The translations under genes and the position numbers were made by a program. This document shows positions 52,418 through 59,596 of a stretch of DNA of 64,000 nt, one piece after another. Numbering within the stretch: the stretch's first letter is position 1; each line of letters starts with the position of its first letter. Source of the stretch: Gammaproteobacteria bacterium (GTDB lineage Bacteria; Pseudomonadota; Gammaproteobacteria; Xanthomonadales; SZUA-36); the NCBI GenBank assembly GCA_030428105.1, contig JAUIBE010000007.1:61001-125000 (forward strand), given 5' to 3'. The notes under the pieces are model-generated. The model saw only the letters and a program-made list of their open reading frames with translations, was not told where the DNA came from and did not search any database.

Positions 52418-53694
52418 GCGGGATTTTTCTCACCGGCTCTCTGCTTCTGCTGCTCGCGCTGGGCGTGCCCGTGGCATTCGCGCTCGGCACGGCCAGCCTG
52501 ATGACCTTGCTGTTTTTTACCGACCAATCGTTGCTGACCGCGGCACAGAAATTCCTCCACACCGCCGCCATTTACCCGCTGTTGGCATTGCCGTTTTTCA
52601 TTCTCGCCGGCAATTTCATGGCAACCGGCGGCGTGGCGAAACGAATGATCGTTTTTGCCCAGGCCCTGGTTGGCAGCCTCCGGGGTGGATTGCCGATGGC
52701 TGCCGTGTTGTCCTGCATGCTGTTTGCAGCGGTGTCGGGCTCATCCCCGGCAACCGTTGTCGCGGTGGGCAGTATTGTCATCGGCGGAATGGTGAGCTGC
52801 GGCTACAGCCGCCCGTTCGCTGCGGGCCTGATTTGCAATGCCGGCACCCTCGGAATACTGATTCCGCCTTCGATTGTGCTGGTGGTGTATGGCGCGGTGA
52901 CCGAGACATCAATCGGTGATCTCTTCATGGCCGGGCTGATTCCCGGCCTTCTACTGACAGCATGCCTGATGGTCGCCACCCATATTGCCTGCCGGTTTGG
53001 CAATACCGAGCGATCGCCATGGGTGGGGTGGCGAGCCGTGGCGCGCGCCTTTCGCGATGCATCGTGGGGATTGCTGCTGGTGATCCTGGTGCTGGGCGGC
53101 ATTTACGGCGGCGTGTTTACACCTACCGAGGCTGCCGCAATGGCGGCGGTTTACGCCTGCCTGGTGGCCGTGCTGGTTCACCGTGACCTGAAACCGCGCG
53201 ACATATACACGGTACTGCTCAAGAGCGGGCGCACCAGCGCCATGCTCATGTTTATCATTGCCAATGCCCTGCTGTTCGCCTTCGTTCTCACCAGCGAACA
53301 GATTCCACAGATCATTTCGCAACAGCTCATTGACGCCGGGCTGCCACCGTGGGCGTTTCTTCTTGCCCTGAATGCGCTTTTACTGGTGGCCGGCAACTTC
53401 ATGGAGCCGACCTCCGTCATCCTGATTCTGGCGCCGATCCTGTTTCCTATTGCCATGGACCTGGGCATCGACCCGGTTCACCTGGGCATTATCATGGTGG
53501 TGAACCTGGAAATTGGCATGGTCACTCCACCGGTAGGATTAAACCTGTTCGTGACATCTGAGGTCTCCAGGCTTCCGGTAGAGCAGGTGATACGCGCCGC
53601 GGCGCCGTGGCTGGCCCTGCTGCTGAGCGTCCTGATTATTGTGACCTATGTGCCCGCCGTGTCGCTCTGGCTGCCCGGCATTCTTAAATCCTGA
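52414..53694 (+). CDS. dctM: TRAP transporter large membrane subunit (DctM)
   Basis: 426 aa with a GTG start overlapping dctQ. About 12 helices. Motifs GVPVAFALGTASL, FILAGNFMATGGVA, AVSGSSPATVVAVGSI, NAGTLGILIPPSIVLVVYG and GMVTPPVGLNLFVTSE are diagnostic of DctM. Na+-driven import of the ligand delivered by DctP. Ends about 30 bp before the osmC-like gene. Confidence 0.95.
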   Translation: MSGIFLTGSLLLLLALGVPVAFALGTASLMTLLFFTDQSLLTAAQKFLHTAAIYPLLALPFFILAGNFMATGGVAKRMIVFAQALVGSLRGGLPMAAVLSCMLFAAVSGSSPATVVAVGSIVIGGMVSCGYSRPFAAGLICNAGTLGILIPPSIVLVVYGAVTETSIGDLFMAGLIPGLLLTACLMVATHIACRFGNTERSPWVGWRAVARAFRDASWGLLLVILVLGGIYGGVFTPTEAAAMAAVYACLVAVLVHRDLKPRDIYTVLLKSGRTSAMLMFIIANALLFAFVLTSEQIPQIISQQLIDAGLPPWAFLLALNALLLVAGNFMEPTSVILILAPILFPIAMDLGIDPVHLGIIMVVNLEIGMVTPPVGLNLFVTSEVSRLPVEQVIRAAAPWLALLLSVLIIVTYVPAVSLWLPGILKS

Positions 53695-53723
53695 TACTCA
53701 ACCCGACCCGTTCGAGGAATCCG

Positions 53724-54191
53724 ATGCAAGTAAAAATGAAACCCGTTGTTACCTACCGCCTGGCCGCCCAGGCGGAAAGCCACAGTCGCACCCTGCTGAA
53801 AGTACGCGACCTGATCGATGTGTCCGACGAGCCCGCAGAGCGCGGCGGCACCAACGAAGGCTTTGCACCCACCGAGTTTGTGCTCGGCGGGCTGGCCGCC
53901 TGCACCAATGTTATCTCTCACAAGATTGCCCACAAGGCCGGCTTTGAAATTGCCAGCATGGAAGTTGAAGTCGTTGCCCAGTTCAATCGCCTCGGCGTCA
54001 ACCTGCTGGAGGAGGTGGACGTCATCTTTCCCGAGATCCTGCTTCGCATCACCGCCAGCACCAACGGCAGCGACGAGCAACTCGAACAGCTCAAGACCGA
54101 TCTGCCTAAATTTTGCGCGGTGTCGAAGCTGATCGGCGAGTCCGGCACGCAGCTCAATTACGAATGGGTGCTGGAGTCATCCTCGGCCTGA
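53724..54191 (+). CDS. OsmC-family protein
   Basis: 155 aa, start with GAGGA upstream. OsmC/Ohr fold: EGFAPTEFVLGGLAACTNVISHKIAHK carries the first catalytic Cys (AACT), and DLPKFCAVSKLI carries the second, as in thiol-dependent hydroperoxide reductases. Cytoplasmic. Probably the fourth gene of the TRAP operon, about 30 bp after dctM with no terminator seen. Whether it reduces peroxides formed in the pathway is open. Confidence 0.9.
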   Translation: MQVKMKPVVTYRLAAQAESHSRTLLKVRDLIDVSDEPAERGGTNEGFAPTEFVLGGLAACTNVISHKIAHKAGFEIASMEVEVVAQFNRLGVNLLEEVDVIFPEILLRITASTNGSDEQLEQLKTDLPKFCAVSKLIGESGTQLNYEWVLESSSA

Positions 54192-54237
54192 CGGATGCAC
54201 ATGACGATGCCTGTAATCCCAGCCGCACGGGGAAACC

Positions 54238-54289
54238 TTGCCGGCCCCTGGGAAAGCTCGTATCATGCCCCGTAATGCAAACGTTTGCA
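54238..54289 (+). promoter_or_regulatory. Promoter with LacI-type operator, site D
   Basis: TTGCCG (54238-54243), a 17-bp spacer, TATCAT (54261-54266), then the perfect palindrome TGCAAACGTTTGCA (54276-54289) at the expected transcription start, 40 bp before the M24 gene. Confidence 0.85.
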
Positions 54290-54329
54290 CCCAGCGTTTT
54301 GAACGCCAAGCTTTAATGAGGTTTTGCCC

Positions 54330-55634
54330 GTGAAAGAATCGAGACTGGACGAACCAACAACGTACAGCGAGTCCGATATCAACCCAGGCCACGACTGGAA
54401 CAAGCCCCTGCGCGCCCCGGGTTCGCAGAACGTGGACTTTGAAGAACGCGTCAATTTCCAGCGGCTGCACCGCTACCGCCTTGGCCGCACGCGCATGGCG
54501 CTGAGAAACTCGGAGCTTGGCTCGCTGCTGACGTTCGACAACAACAACATCCGCTACATGACCAGCACGGCCATTGGCGAATGGTCGCGCGACAAGATGG
54601 CGCGCTTTGCGCTGCTGCCCGGCGATGGCGACGTCCACTTGTGGGATTTCGGTAGCGCCGCCGCGCACCACCGCATTTATGCGCCGTGGCTGAAGCCCTC
54701 GTGCTGTCACGCCGGCATGGTGGGGTTGCGCGGAACGGTCGCGCCGGAGTCAGGCCTGATGCGCCGGGCCGCCGAGGAGATCCGCGACATCCTGGTGGCC
54801 AATGGCGTGGCCGACCAGCCGGTTGGCATCGACATGGTCGAGCCCCCCATGCTGTTCGAGCTGCAGAAGCTTGGCCTGGACGTGCGTGACGGCCAGCAAG
54901 TAATGCTGGATGCCAGGGAGATCAAGAACACCGACGAGATCATGCTGCTGAACACCGCCGCGTCGATGGTGGACGGTGTTTACCATATGATCCACGACAA
55001 GCTTCGCCCGGGCGTGCGCGAGTCTGAAATCGTCGCTGCGGCCAACAAGATGCTCTACGAGATGGGCTCCGATGACGTCGAAGCCATCAACGCCGTGGCC
55101 GGCGAGCGCTGCAGCCCGCACCCGCACAACTTCACCGACCGCCTGATCCGTCCCGGAGACCAGGCCTTCTTCGACATCATCCAGGCCTACATGGGTTACC
55201 GCACCTGCTACTACCGCACATTCAACGTTGGCCGTGCTACACCAGCCCAGCAGAGCGCCTACAAGAAGGCGCGCGAATGGATGGACGAGGCGCTGGCCCT
55301 GGTGCGCCCGGGCGTGGGAACCGACCAGATTGCGCGGGTGTTCCCCAAGGCGGAGGAGTTCGGCTTCAACAGCGAGATGGAAGCCTTTGCACTGCAGTTC
55401 TGTCACGGCCTGGGCGTTGCACTGCACGAGCGTCCGATCGTCAGCCGGCTGGTATCCCTGGACAACCCGCAGGAGATCAAGGAAGGCATGGTGTTTGCGC
55501 TGGAAACCTACTGCCCCGCGACCGATGGCCGCTCAGCGGCGCGCATCGAGGAAGAAGTGGTTGTTACCGCCACTGGCTGCGAAGTGATCACGCTGTTCCC
55601 GGCCGAAGAACTGCCAATTTCCAACCCCTACTAA
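54330..55634 (+). CDS. M24/creatinase-fold protein with altered metal site
   Basis: 434 aa from the GTG at 54330, with GAGG 8 bp upstream; a TTG at 54324 is too close to the SD. N-terminal creatinase-type domain (LLTFDNNNIRYMTSTAIGEW) and C-terminal pita-bread domain. Metal-ligand positions: Asp282 (FFDII), Cys293 where the second Asp belongs (GYRTCYYRTF), His359 (FCHGLG), Glu392 (FALETYC) and Glu at 407-409 (ARIEEEVVV). M24 includes aminopeptidase P and prolidase but also non-peptidases such as creatinase, ectoine hydrolase and the DMSP lyase DddP; the Asp-to-Cys change argues against a normal two-metal peptidase. In one operon with the aldehyde dehydrogenase. Confidence 0.85.
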   Translation: MKESRLDEPTTYSESDINPGHDWNKPLRAPGSQNVDFEERVNFQRLHRYRLGRTRMALRNSELGSLLTFDNNNIRYMTSTAIGEWSRDKMARFALLPGDGDVHLWDFGSAAAHHRIYAPWLKPSCCHAGMVGLRGTVAPESGLMRRAAEEIRDILVANGVADQPVGIDMVEPPMLFELQKLGLDVRDGQQVMLDAREIKNTDEIMLLNTAASMVDGVYHMIHDKLRPGVRESEIVAAANKMLYEMGSDDVEAINAVAGERCSPHPHNFTDRLIRPGDQAFFDIIQAYMGYRTCYYRTFNVGRATPAQQSAYKKAREWMDEALALVRPGVGTDQIARVFPKAEEFGFNSEMEAFALQFCHGLGVALHERPIVSRLVSLDNPQEIKEGMVFALETYCPATDGRSAARIEEEVVVTATGCEVITLFPAEELPISNPY

Positions 55635-55648
55635 CCCCAACCCCGGAA

Positions 55649-55670
55649 GGCCCGGCCACAGCGCCGGGCC
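55649..55670 (+). other. Intercistronic hairpin
   Basis: GGCCCGGC / GCCGGGCC with a 6-nt loop in the 68-bp gap between the M24 and aldehyde dehydrogenase genes; no T-tract. Possibly an mRNA processing or stability element. Confidence 0.5.
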
Positions 55671-55702
55671 ATCACCCGCCGGGACTGTTTCCTGGAGTAC
55701 CC

Positions 55703-57130
55703 ATGCAAACGCAACTGTTTATCGGCGGCGAGTGGCGCCCCGGCCGCCAGAACCACGAGGCGCCTGTCATCGACCCGGCCACCGGCGAGGCCTTCGCTAA
55801 TGTTTCCTTGGCCGAGGTGGAGGATGCGCTAGACGCCGTGGAAGCCGCTCACGAAGCGGGCAAAGCCTGGGCCGCAACCCCGGCCCGGCAGCGCGCTGAA
55901 ATACTGCGGCGCGCATTTGAGATCATGACTGCGCATCGCGAAGAGATCGCCCACCTGATCGTTCGTGAAAACGGCAAGTGCCTGCGAGATGCACTGTCCG
56001 AGGCGGATTACGCCGCAGAATTTTTCCGCTGGTACGCCGAGGAGGCGGTACGAATTCTGGGCAGCGTTTCGCACTCGCCAGCCGGAACCCACCGCATCCT
56101 GGTGCAACACCAGCCGGTGGGCGTGGCGGTGCTGGTCACGCCGTGGAATTTCCCGGCGGCCATGGCCACGCGCAAGATTGGCCCTGCCCTGGCGGCCGGC
56201 TGCAGCGTCATTCTCAAACCCGCAACCGAGACGCCGCTCACCGCGTTGCGGGTGGCTGAGCTGATGGACGAAGCAGGTGTGCCCAAGGGCGTGGTCAACG
56301 TGGTTACAACCCGGCAGTCCGGCGCATCGGTTGCTGCGATGCTGGCCGATCCGCGGGTGCGAAAGATTTCCTTCACCGGCTCAACCGAGGTGGGTCGCAT
56401 CCTGCTCGCGGAGGCTGCCAAGACCGTGGTGGACAGCTCGATGGAGCTGGGCGGCAATGCGCCGTTTATCGTCGCGCGGGACGCCGATGTGGACGCCGCG
56501 GTTGAAGGCGCGATGATCGCCAAGATGCGTAATGGTGGCGAAGCCTGCACCGCAGCCAACCGCTTCTACGTGCATAACGATGTAGCGGATGCGTTTACCG
56601 CCAAGTTCGCGGCGCGAATGGCCGGTCTGAAAGTGGGGCCTGGCGCCGACGACGGCGTTGAACTTGGGCCGATGGTCAGCCAACAGGCACACGACGATAT
56701 TGCCGCGATGATTGGCGACGCGCTGGACAAGGGTGCGCGCCTGGTCACCGGTGGCACCAGCATCGACCGACCCGGATTTTTCATCCAGCCCACCGTGCTG
56801 GACGAGGTGCCCGCATCCGCGCGCGTGCTTTCCGAGGAGATCTTTGGCCCGGTCGCGCCGATCGTCCGTTTCGACGACGAAGAAGAGGCCATACGAATGG
56901 CCAATGCAACCGAGTACGGTCTCGTGGCTTACCTTTACACCCGTGACCTGCAGCGCGGCCTGAGGCTTTCCGAAGCCCTGGACTTCGGCATGGTCGGCCT
57001 TAACCGTGGGTTGGTTTCAGACCCGGCAGCGCCTTTCGGCGGCACCAAGCAAAGCGGCATTGGCCGCGAAGGCGCCAAGGACGGGGTGCTCGCTTACCTG
57101 GAAACAAAGTACATCGCGGTAGAGTGGTAA
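55703..57130 (+). CDS. NAD(P)-dependent aldehyde dehydrogenase, succinate-semialdehyde dehydrogenase-like
   Basis: 475 aa from the ATG at 55703 with GGAG upstream; an upstream in-frame extension runs through the M24 gene and is rejected. NAD(P) fold PWNFPAAMATRKIGPALAAG, FTGSTEVGR, catalytic Glu in MELGGNAPFIV, catalytic Cys in GGEACTAANRFYV, and EEIFGPVAPIVRF. The wording is closest to GabD-type succinate semialdehyde dehydrogenases; 2-oxoglutarate semialdehyde dehydrogenases are also possible. Second gene after the M24 protein. Confidence 0.93.
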   Translation: MQTQLFIGGEWRPGRQNHEAPVIDPATGEAFANVSLAEVEDALDAVEAAHEAGKAWAATPARQRAEILRRAFEIMTAHREEIAHLIVRENGKCLRDALSEADYAAEFFRWYAEEAVRILGSVSHSPAGTHRILVQHQPVGVAVLVTPWNFPAAMATRKIGPALAAGCSVILKPATETPLTALRVAELMDEAGVPKGVVNVVTTRQSGASVAAMLADPRVRKISFTGSTEVGRILLAEAAKTVVDSSMELGGNAPFIVARDADVDAAVEGAMIAKMRNGGEACTAANRFYVHNDVADAFTAKFAARMAGLKVGPGADDGVELGPMVSQQAHDDIAAMIGDALDKGARLVTGGTSIDRPGFFIQPTVLDEVPASARVLSEEIFGPVAPIVRFDDEEEAIRMANATEYGLVAYLYTRDLQRGLRLSEALDFGMVGLNRGLVSDPAAPFGGTKQSGIGREGAKDGVLAYLETKYIAVEW

Positions 57131-57163
57131 TCGCGGCGCCCGCCCCGCAAGTGTGCGGGCGTC

Positions 57164-58192
57164 TTACTTACCTGCTGCGGCAGTCGAGCCCCGGACGATC
57201 AGTTCGGGGTCCAATTTCAGCGCCACACGCGCTCGCCCCGGCTCATTGATCTGGGCCATTAACAGTCGCGCCGCCTCGCGGCCGATCTGGGTATGGGGGA
57301 TCCGCAAGGTCGTCAGGGCGGGCTGCAGGCGATCCATGAAGGGCATGTCGTTGAAGCCTGTTATGGATATATCCCCAGGACATTCCAGCCCCCGCTCCTG
57401 CAAGGCATCGAGGCACCCCAGCGCCAGCAGGTCGTTGGCCACCACGACCGCCGAAAAGGCCTCGCCTTTCTCCAGCAGGTGCATCATGCCGTCATAACCG
57501 GCCTGCTCATTGAAGGCCTTGGCGTTGTGTACCAGCGCCCGTGAGCTCTTTATTTCGCTGGCCTTCATCATCCTGAGGAAAGCCTGGTAACGGTCATTAC
57601 CCGTGGAGGTGTCGGTTGGCCCGCCAAGGTATGCAATGTTGCGGTGGCCAAGCTCAAGCAGGTGTTCCGCAGCCCATTGAATGCCCTTGGCATCGTCGGT
57701 GGTCACCGAATCAACATCACGCCCATCGACCGTGCGATTGACCAGCACCAGCGGAATGCCCTCCTCGATACACTGGTCGACGATCTTGTCTTTGCGGTGC
57801 GCAGTGGCCAGGATCAAGCCGTCCACGGCCCGCACCTTCATTGACTTGAGGATCGCGTCTTCGTGCAAACGGTTGTTATCCGAGTCAGCCAAAATCGCAA
57901 TATAGTTGTGATCGCTTAGCACCCGCTCGATTCCGCGCACAATGGGCGGGAACAGTGGATTGACCAGGTCGGGCACCACCACCCCAACCGTGTAGGATTT
58001 GCCGGTGCGCAAGCCGGAAGCCAACGGGCTGCGCGAGTAGCCCATCTCTTCGGCAATCCGCATCACCCGCGCCGCGACCTCTTCCGACACCATGCCACGG
58101 GTCTTGGGGTTCAGTACGCGTGACACCGATGAAGGGTGCACCTTGGCCCTGGCGGCCACATCCTTGATATTGACCTTGCTCTTCTTCTTCAT
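57164..58192 (-). CDS. LacI-family transcriptional regulator of the catabolic island
   Basis: 342 aa. Helix-turn-helix at about 4-30 (NIKDVAARAKVHPSSVSRVL) and hinge helix SPLASGLRTG, then a periplasmic-binding-protein type ligand domain (VGVVVPDLVNPLFPPIVRGIE, IPLVLVNRTVDG, ISITGFNDMPFMDRLQPALTT). The hinge Leu that wedges into a central CG step is present, in keeping with the TGCAAACGWTTGCA palindromes at five nearby promoters. It lies between the M24-ALDH operon and the dehydrogenase gene that it probably controls. No operator is directly in front of its own start; site E is 237 bp away. Confidence 0.94.
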   Translation of the reverse strand: MKKKSKVNIKDVAARAKVHPSSVSRVLNPKTRGMVSEEVAARVMRIAEEMGYSRSPLASGLRTGKSYTVGVVVPDLVNPLFPPIVRGIERVLSDHNYIAILADSDNNRLHEDAILKSMKVRAVDGLILATAHRKDKIVDQCIEEGIPLVLVNRTVDGRDVDSVTTDDAKGIQWAAEHLLELGHRNIAYLGGPTDTSTGNDRYQAFLRMMKASEIKSSRALVHNAKAFNEQAGYDGMMHLLEKGEAFSAVVVANDLLALGCLDALQERGLECPGDISITGFNDMPFMDRLQPALTTLRIPHTQIGREAARLLMAQINEPGRARVALKLDPELIVRGSTAAAGK

Positions 58193-58400
58193 ACTTGTCT
58201 GGCCCTTGTCTGGATTTCACCGGCGCGCTACTGGCCGCACCGGGGGCGGATCGGGCGCTTTGAGCCGAGCGTCCGCCGCAAGCCATTCTAGCCGCTTGCG
58301 CGGGCACCCGACACCCGTATAAATACCCGCTCTGCGAACAATCGATGTGCGTTTGCGGCTTCAGCGATGCCAAGAATACACCTGCTGCGGCAATTTCCTC

Positions 58401-58443
58401 TTGCACTGAACTTCTCTGCATCTATAATATGCAAACGATTGCA
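58401..58443 (+). promoter_or_regulatory. Promoter with LacI-type operator, site E
   Basis: TTGCAC (58401-58406), a 16-bp spacer, a consensus TATAAT (58423-58428), then TGCAAACGATTGCA (58430-58443) over the transcription start; flanking ATA/TAT extends the symmetry. It is 35 bp before the dehydrogenase start. Confidence 0.9.
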
Positions 58444-58478
58444 TATTATAGAGCCAGCTTAATTAGAAGGACCATATA

Positions 58479-59435
58479 ATGACGAACGAGAAGGATCAAC
58501 CGGTCACGCCGGGACGCCACAAGATCGGTTGGATAGGCACCGGGAGAATGGGCTTCGAGATGGCCAAGCGACTGCTTCTGGCCGGTTGTGATGTCACTGT
58601 CTACAATCGAACCCGTGCCAAGGCAGAGCCGCTAGAGGAATTTGGCGCCAGGGTGGTCGACCGGCCGGTCGAGTTGGCGGGTTGCGATATCGTCTTCACC
58701 ATGGTTTCCGGGCCAAGCGACCTCATCGCCGTGGTTACGGGTGAAAACGGCCTTCTTGATGGAGATCAAACCCCGGAACTGCTTATCGACTGCTCCAGCG
58801 TTTCCGAGCAGGGCTCACAAACCGTACGTGATGCCATGAAGGCACGAGGCGCCAATATGCTTTCCGCCCCGGTAAGCGGCAACGGCAAGGTGATCAAGGC
58901 GGGGCTGCTGACCATCGTCGCATCCGGACCGGAAGATTCCTTCAAAACCGCGGAACCCTACCTCTCATCGATTGGCCGCGGCGTCACTTATGTCGGAGCC
59001 GGCGAACTCGCCCGCATGGTCAAGATTTGCCATAACGTGATGCTGGGTGTTGTCACCCAGTGCATGGCGGAAATCACCGTGCTCGCTGAGAAAGGCGGTG
59101 TTCCACGAAACGCCATGCTGAATTTCCTCAACGACAGCGTGATGGGCTCGATGTTTACCCGCTACAAGACGCCGGCGTTTGTAAACCTGGACTGGACACC
59201 AACCTTCACGGCGCCGTTGCTGCGTAAGGACCTGGAACTGGGCCTGGCTGCCGGTGAACGACTCGGCGCGCCCATGGAGGTCACCGAATGCACCCGGGAT
59301 ATCGTTCAGCGCGCCATCGACGCCGGCCACACCGATTGCGATTTTGGCATTATGCTCGAAGTCCAGGCTGCCGCAGCCGACATGACCTTGTCGCCTGAGC
59401 ACGTGGAAATCGACGACGGGCTCTCTCCCCGCTAG
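58479..59435 (+). CDS. NAD(P)-dependent beta-hydroxyacid dehydrogenase (HIBADH/GarR family)
   Basis: 318 aa. Rossmann motif KIGWIGTGRMGFEMAKRLL, substrate motif DCSSVSEQGSQ, LSAPVSGNGKV, catalytic Lys in ARMVKICHNVMLG, and a C-terminal LRKDLELGLAAGERLGAPM. Family members act on 3-hydroxyisobutyrate, tartronate semialdehyde or similar short beta-hydroxyacids. Site E makes this the most clearly repressed gene of the LacI regulon. Monocistronic with its own terminator. Confidence 0.9.
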   Translation: MTNEKDQPVTPGRHKIGWIGTGRMGFEMAKRLLLAGCDVTVYNRTRAKAEPLEEFGARVVDRPVELAGCDIVFTMVSGPSDLIAVVTGENGLLDGDQTPELLIDCSSVSEQGSQTVRDAMKARGANMLSAPVSGNGKVIKAGLLTIVASGPEDSFKTAEPYLSSIGRGVTYVGAGELARMVKICHNVMLGVVTQCMAEITVLAEKGGVPRNAMLNFLNDSVMGSMFTRYKTPAFVNLDWTPTFTAPLLRKDLELGLAAGERLGAPMEVTECTRDIVQRAIDAGHTDCDFGIMLEVQAAAADMTLSPEHVEIDDGLSPR

Positions 59436-59478
59436 GAATACGAACAGGGAACCTCCTGGGGTTTCCACGCGCAAAACG

Positions 59479-59506
59479 AAGGCCGGGCATGCACCCGGCC
59501 TTTTTC
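59479..59506 (+). terminator. Rho-independent terminator
   Basis: AAGGCCGGG / CCCGGCCTT-type stem with TTTTTC after the dehydrogenase gene. Confidence 0.9.
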
Positions 59507-59530
59507 GTTGCTTTGCCTGGATTACGATTC

Positions 59531-59572
59531 TTGATCCAGGTCATTTTTTCCGTGATTGCAGCAGGTTATTTT
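59531..59572 (+). promoter_or_regulatory. FNR/DNR-type box and -10 of the NO reductase gene
   Basis: TTGATCCAGGTCAT at 59531-59544 against TTGAT-N4-ATCAA, with a -10-like TATTTT at 59567-59572. The box centre is about 41.5 bp before the inferred start near 59579, the class II activator position. Confidence 0.68.
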
Positions 59573-59596
59573 AGGCTGGGCTCATGGGAGAAACCG

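Noticed and set aside
54330..55634. Naming the M24 protein DddP (DMSP lyase) or ectoine hydrolase
   Set aside because: Fold and Glu spacing recall them, but the DddP D-x-D pair is missing and no dmd/ddd or doe partner genes are present.
57864..57877. A sixth TGCAAACGGTTG-like sequence
   Set aside because: Lies inside the LacI coding region, lacks the final CA of the right arm, has no promoter near it and encodes conserved ligand-domain residues.
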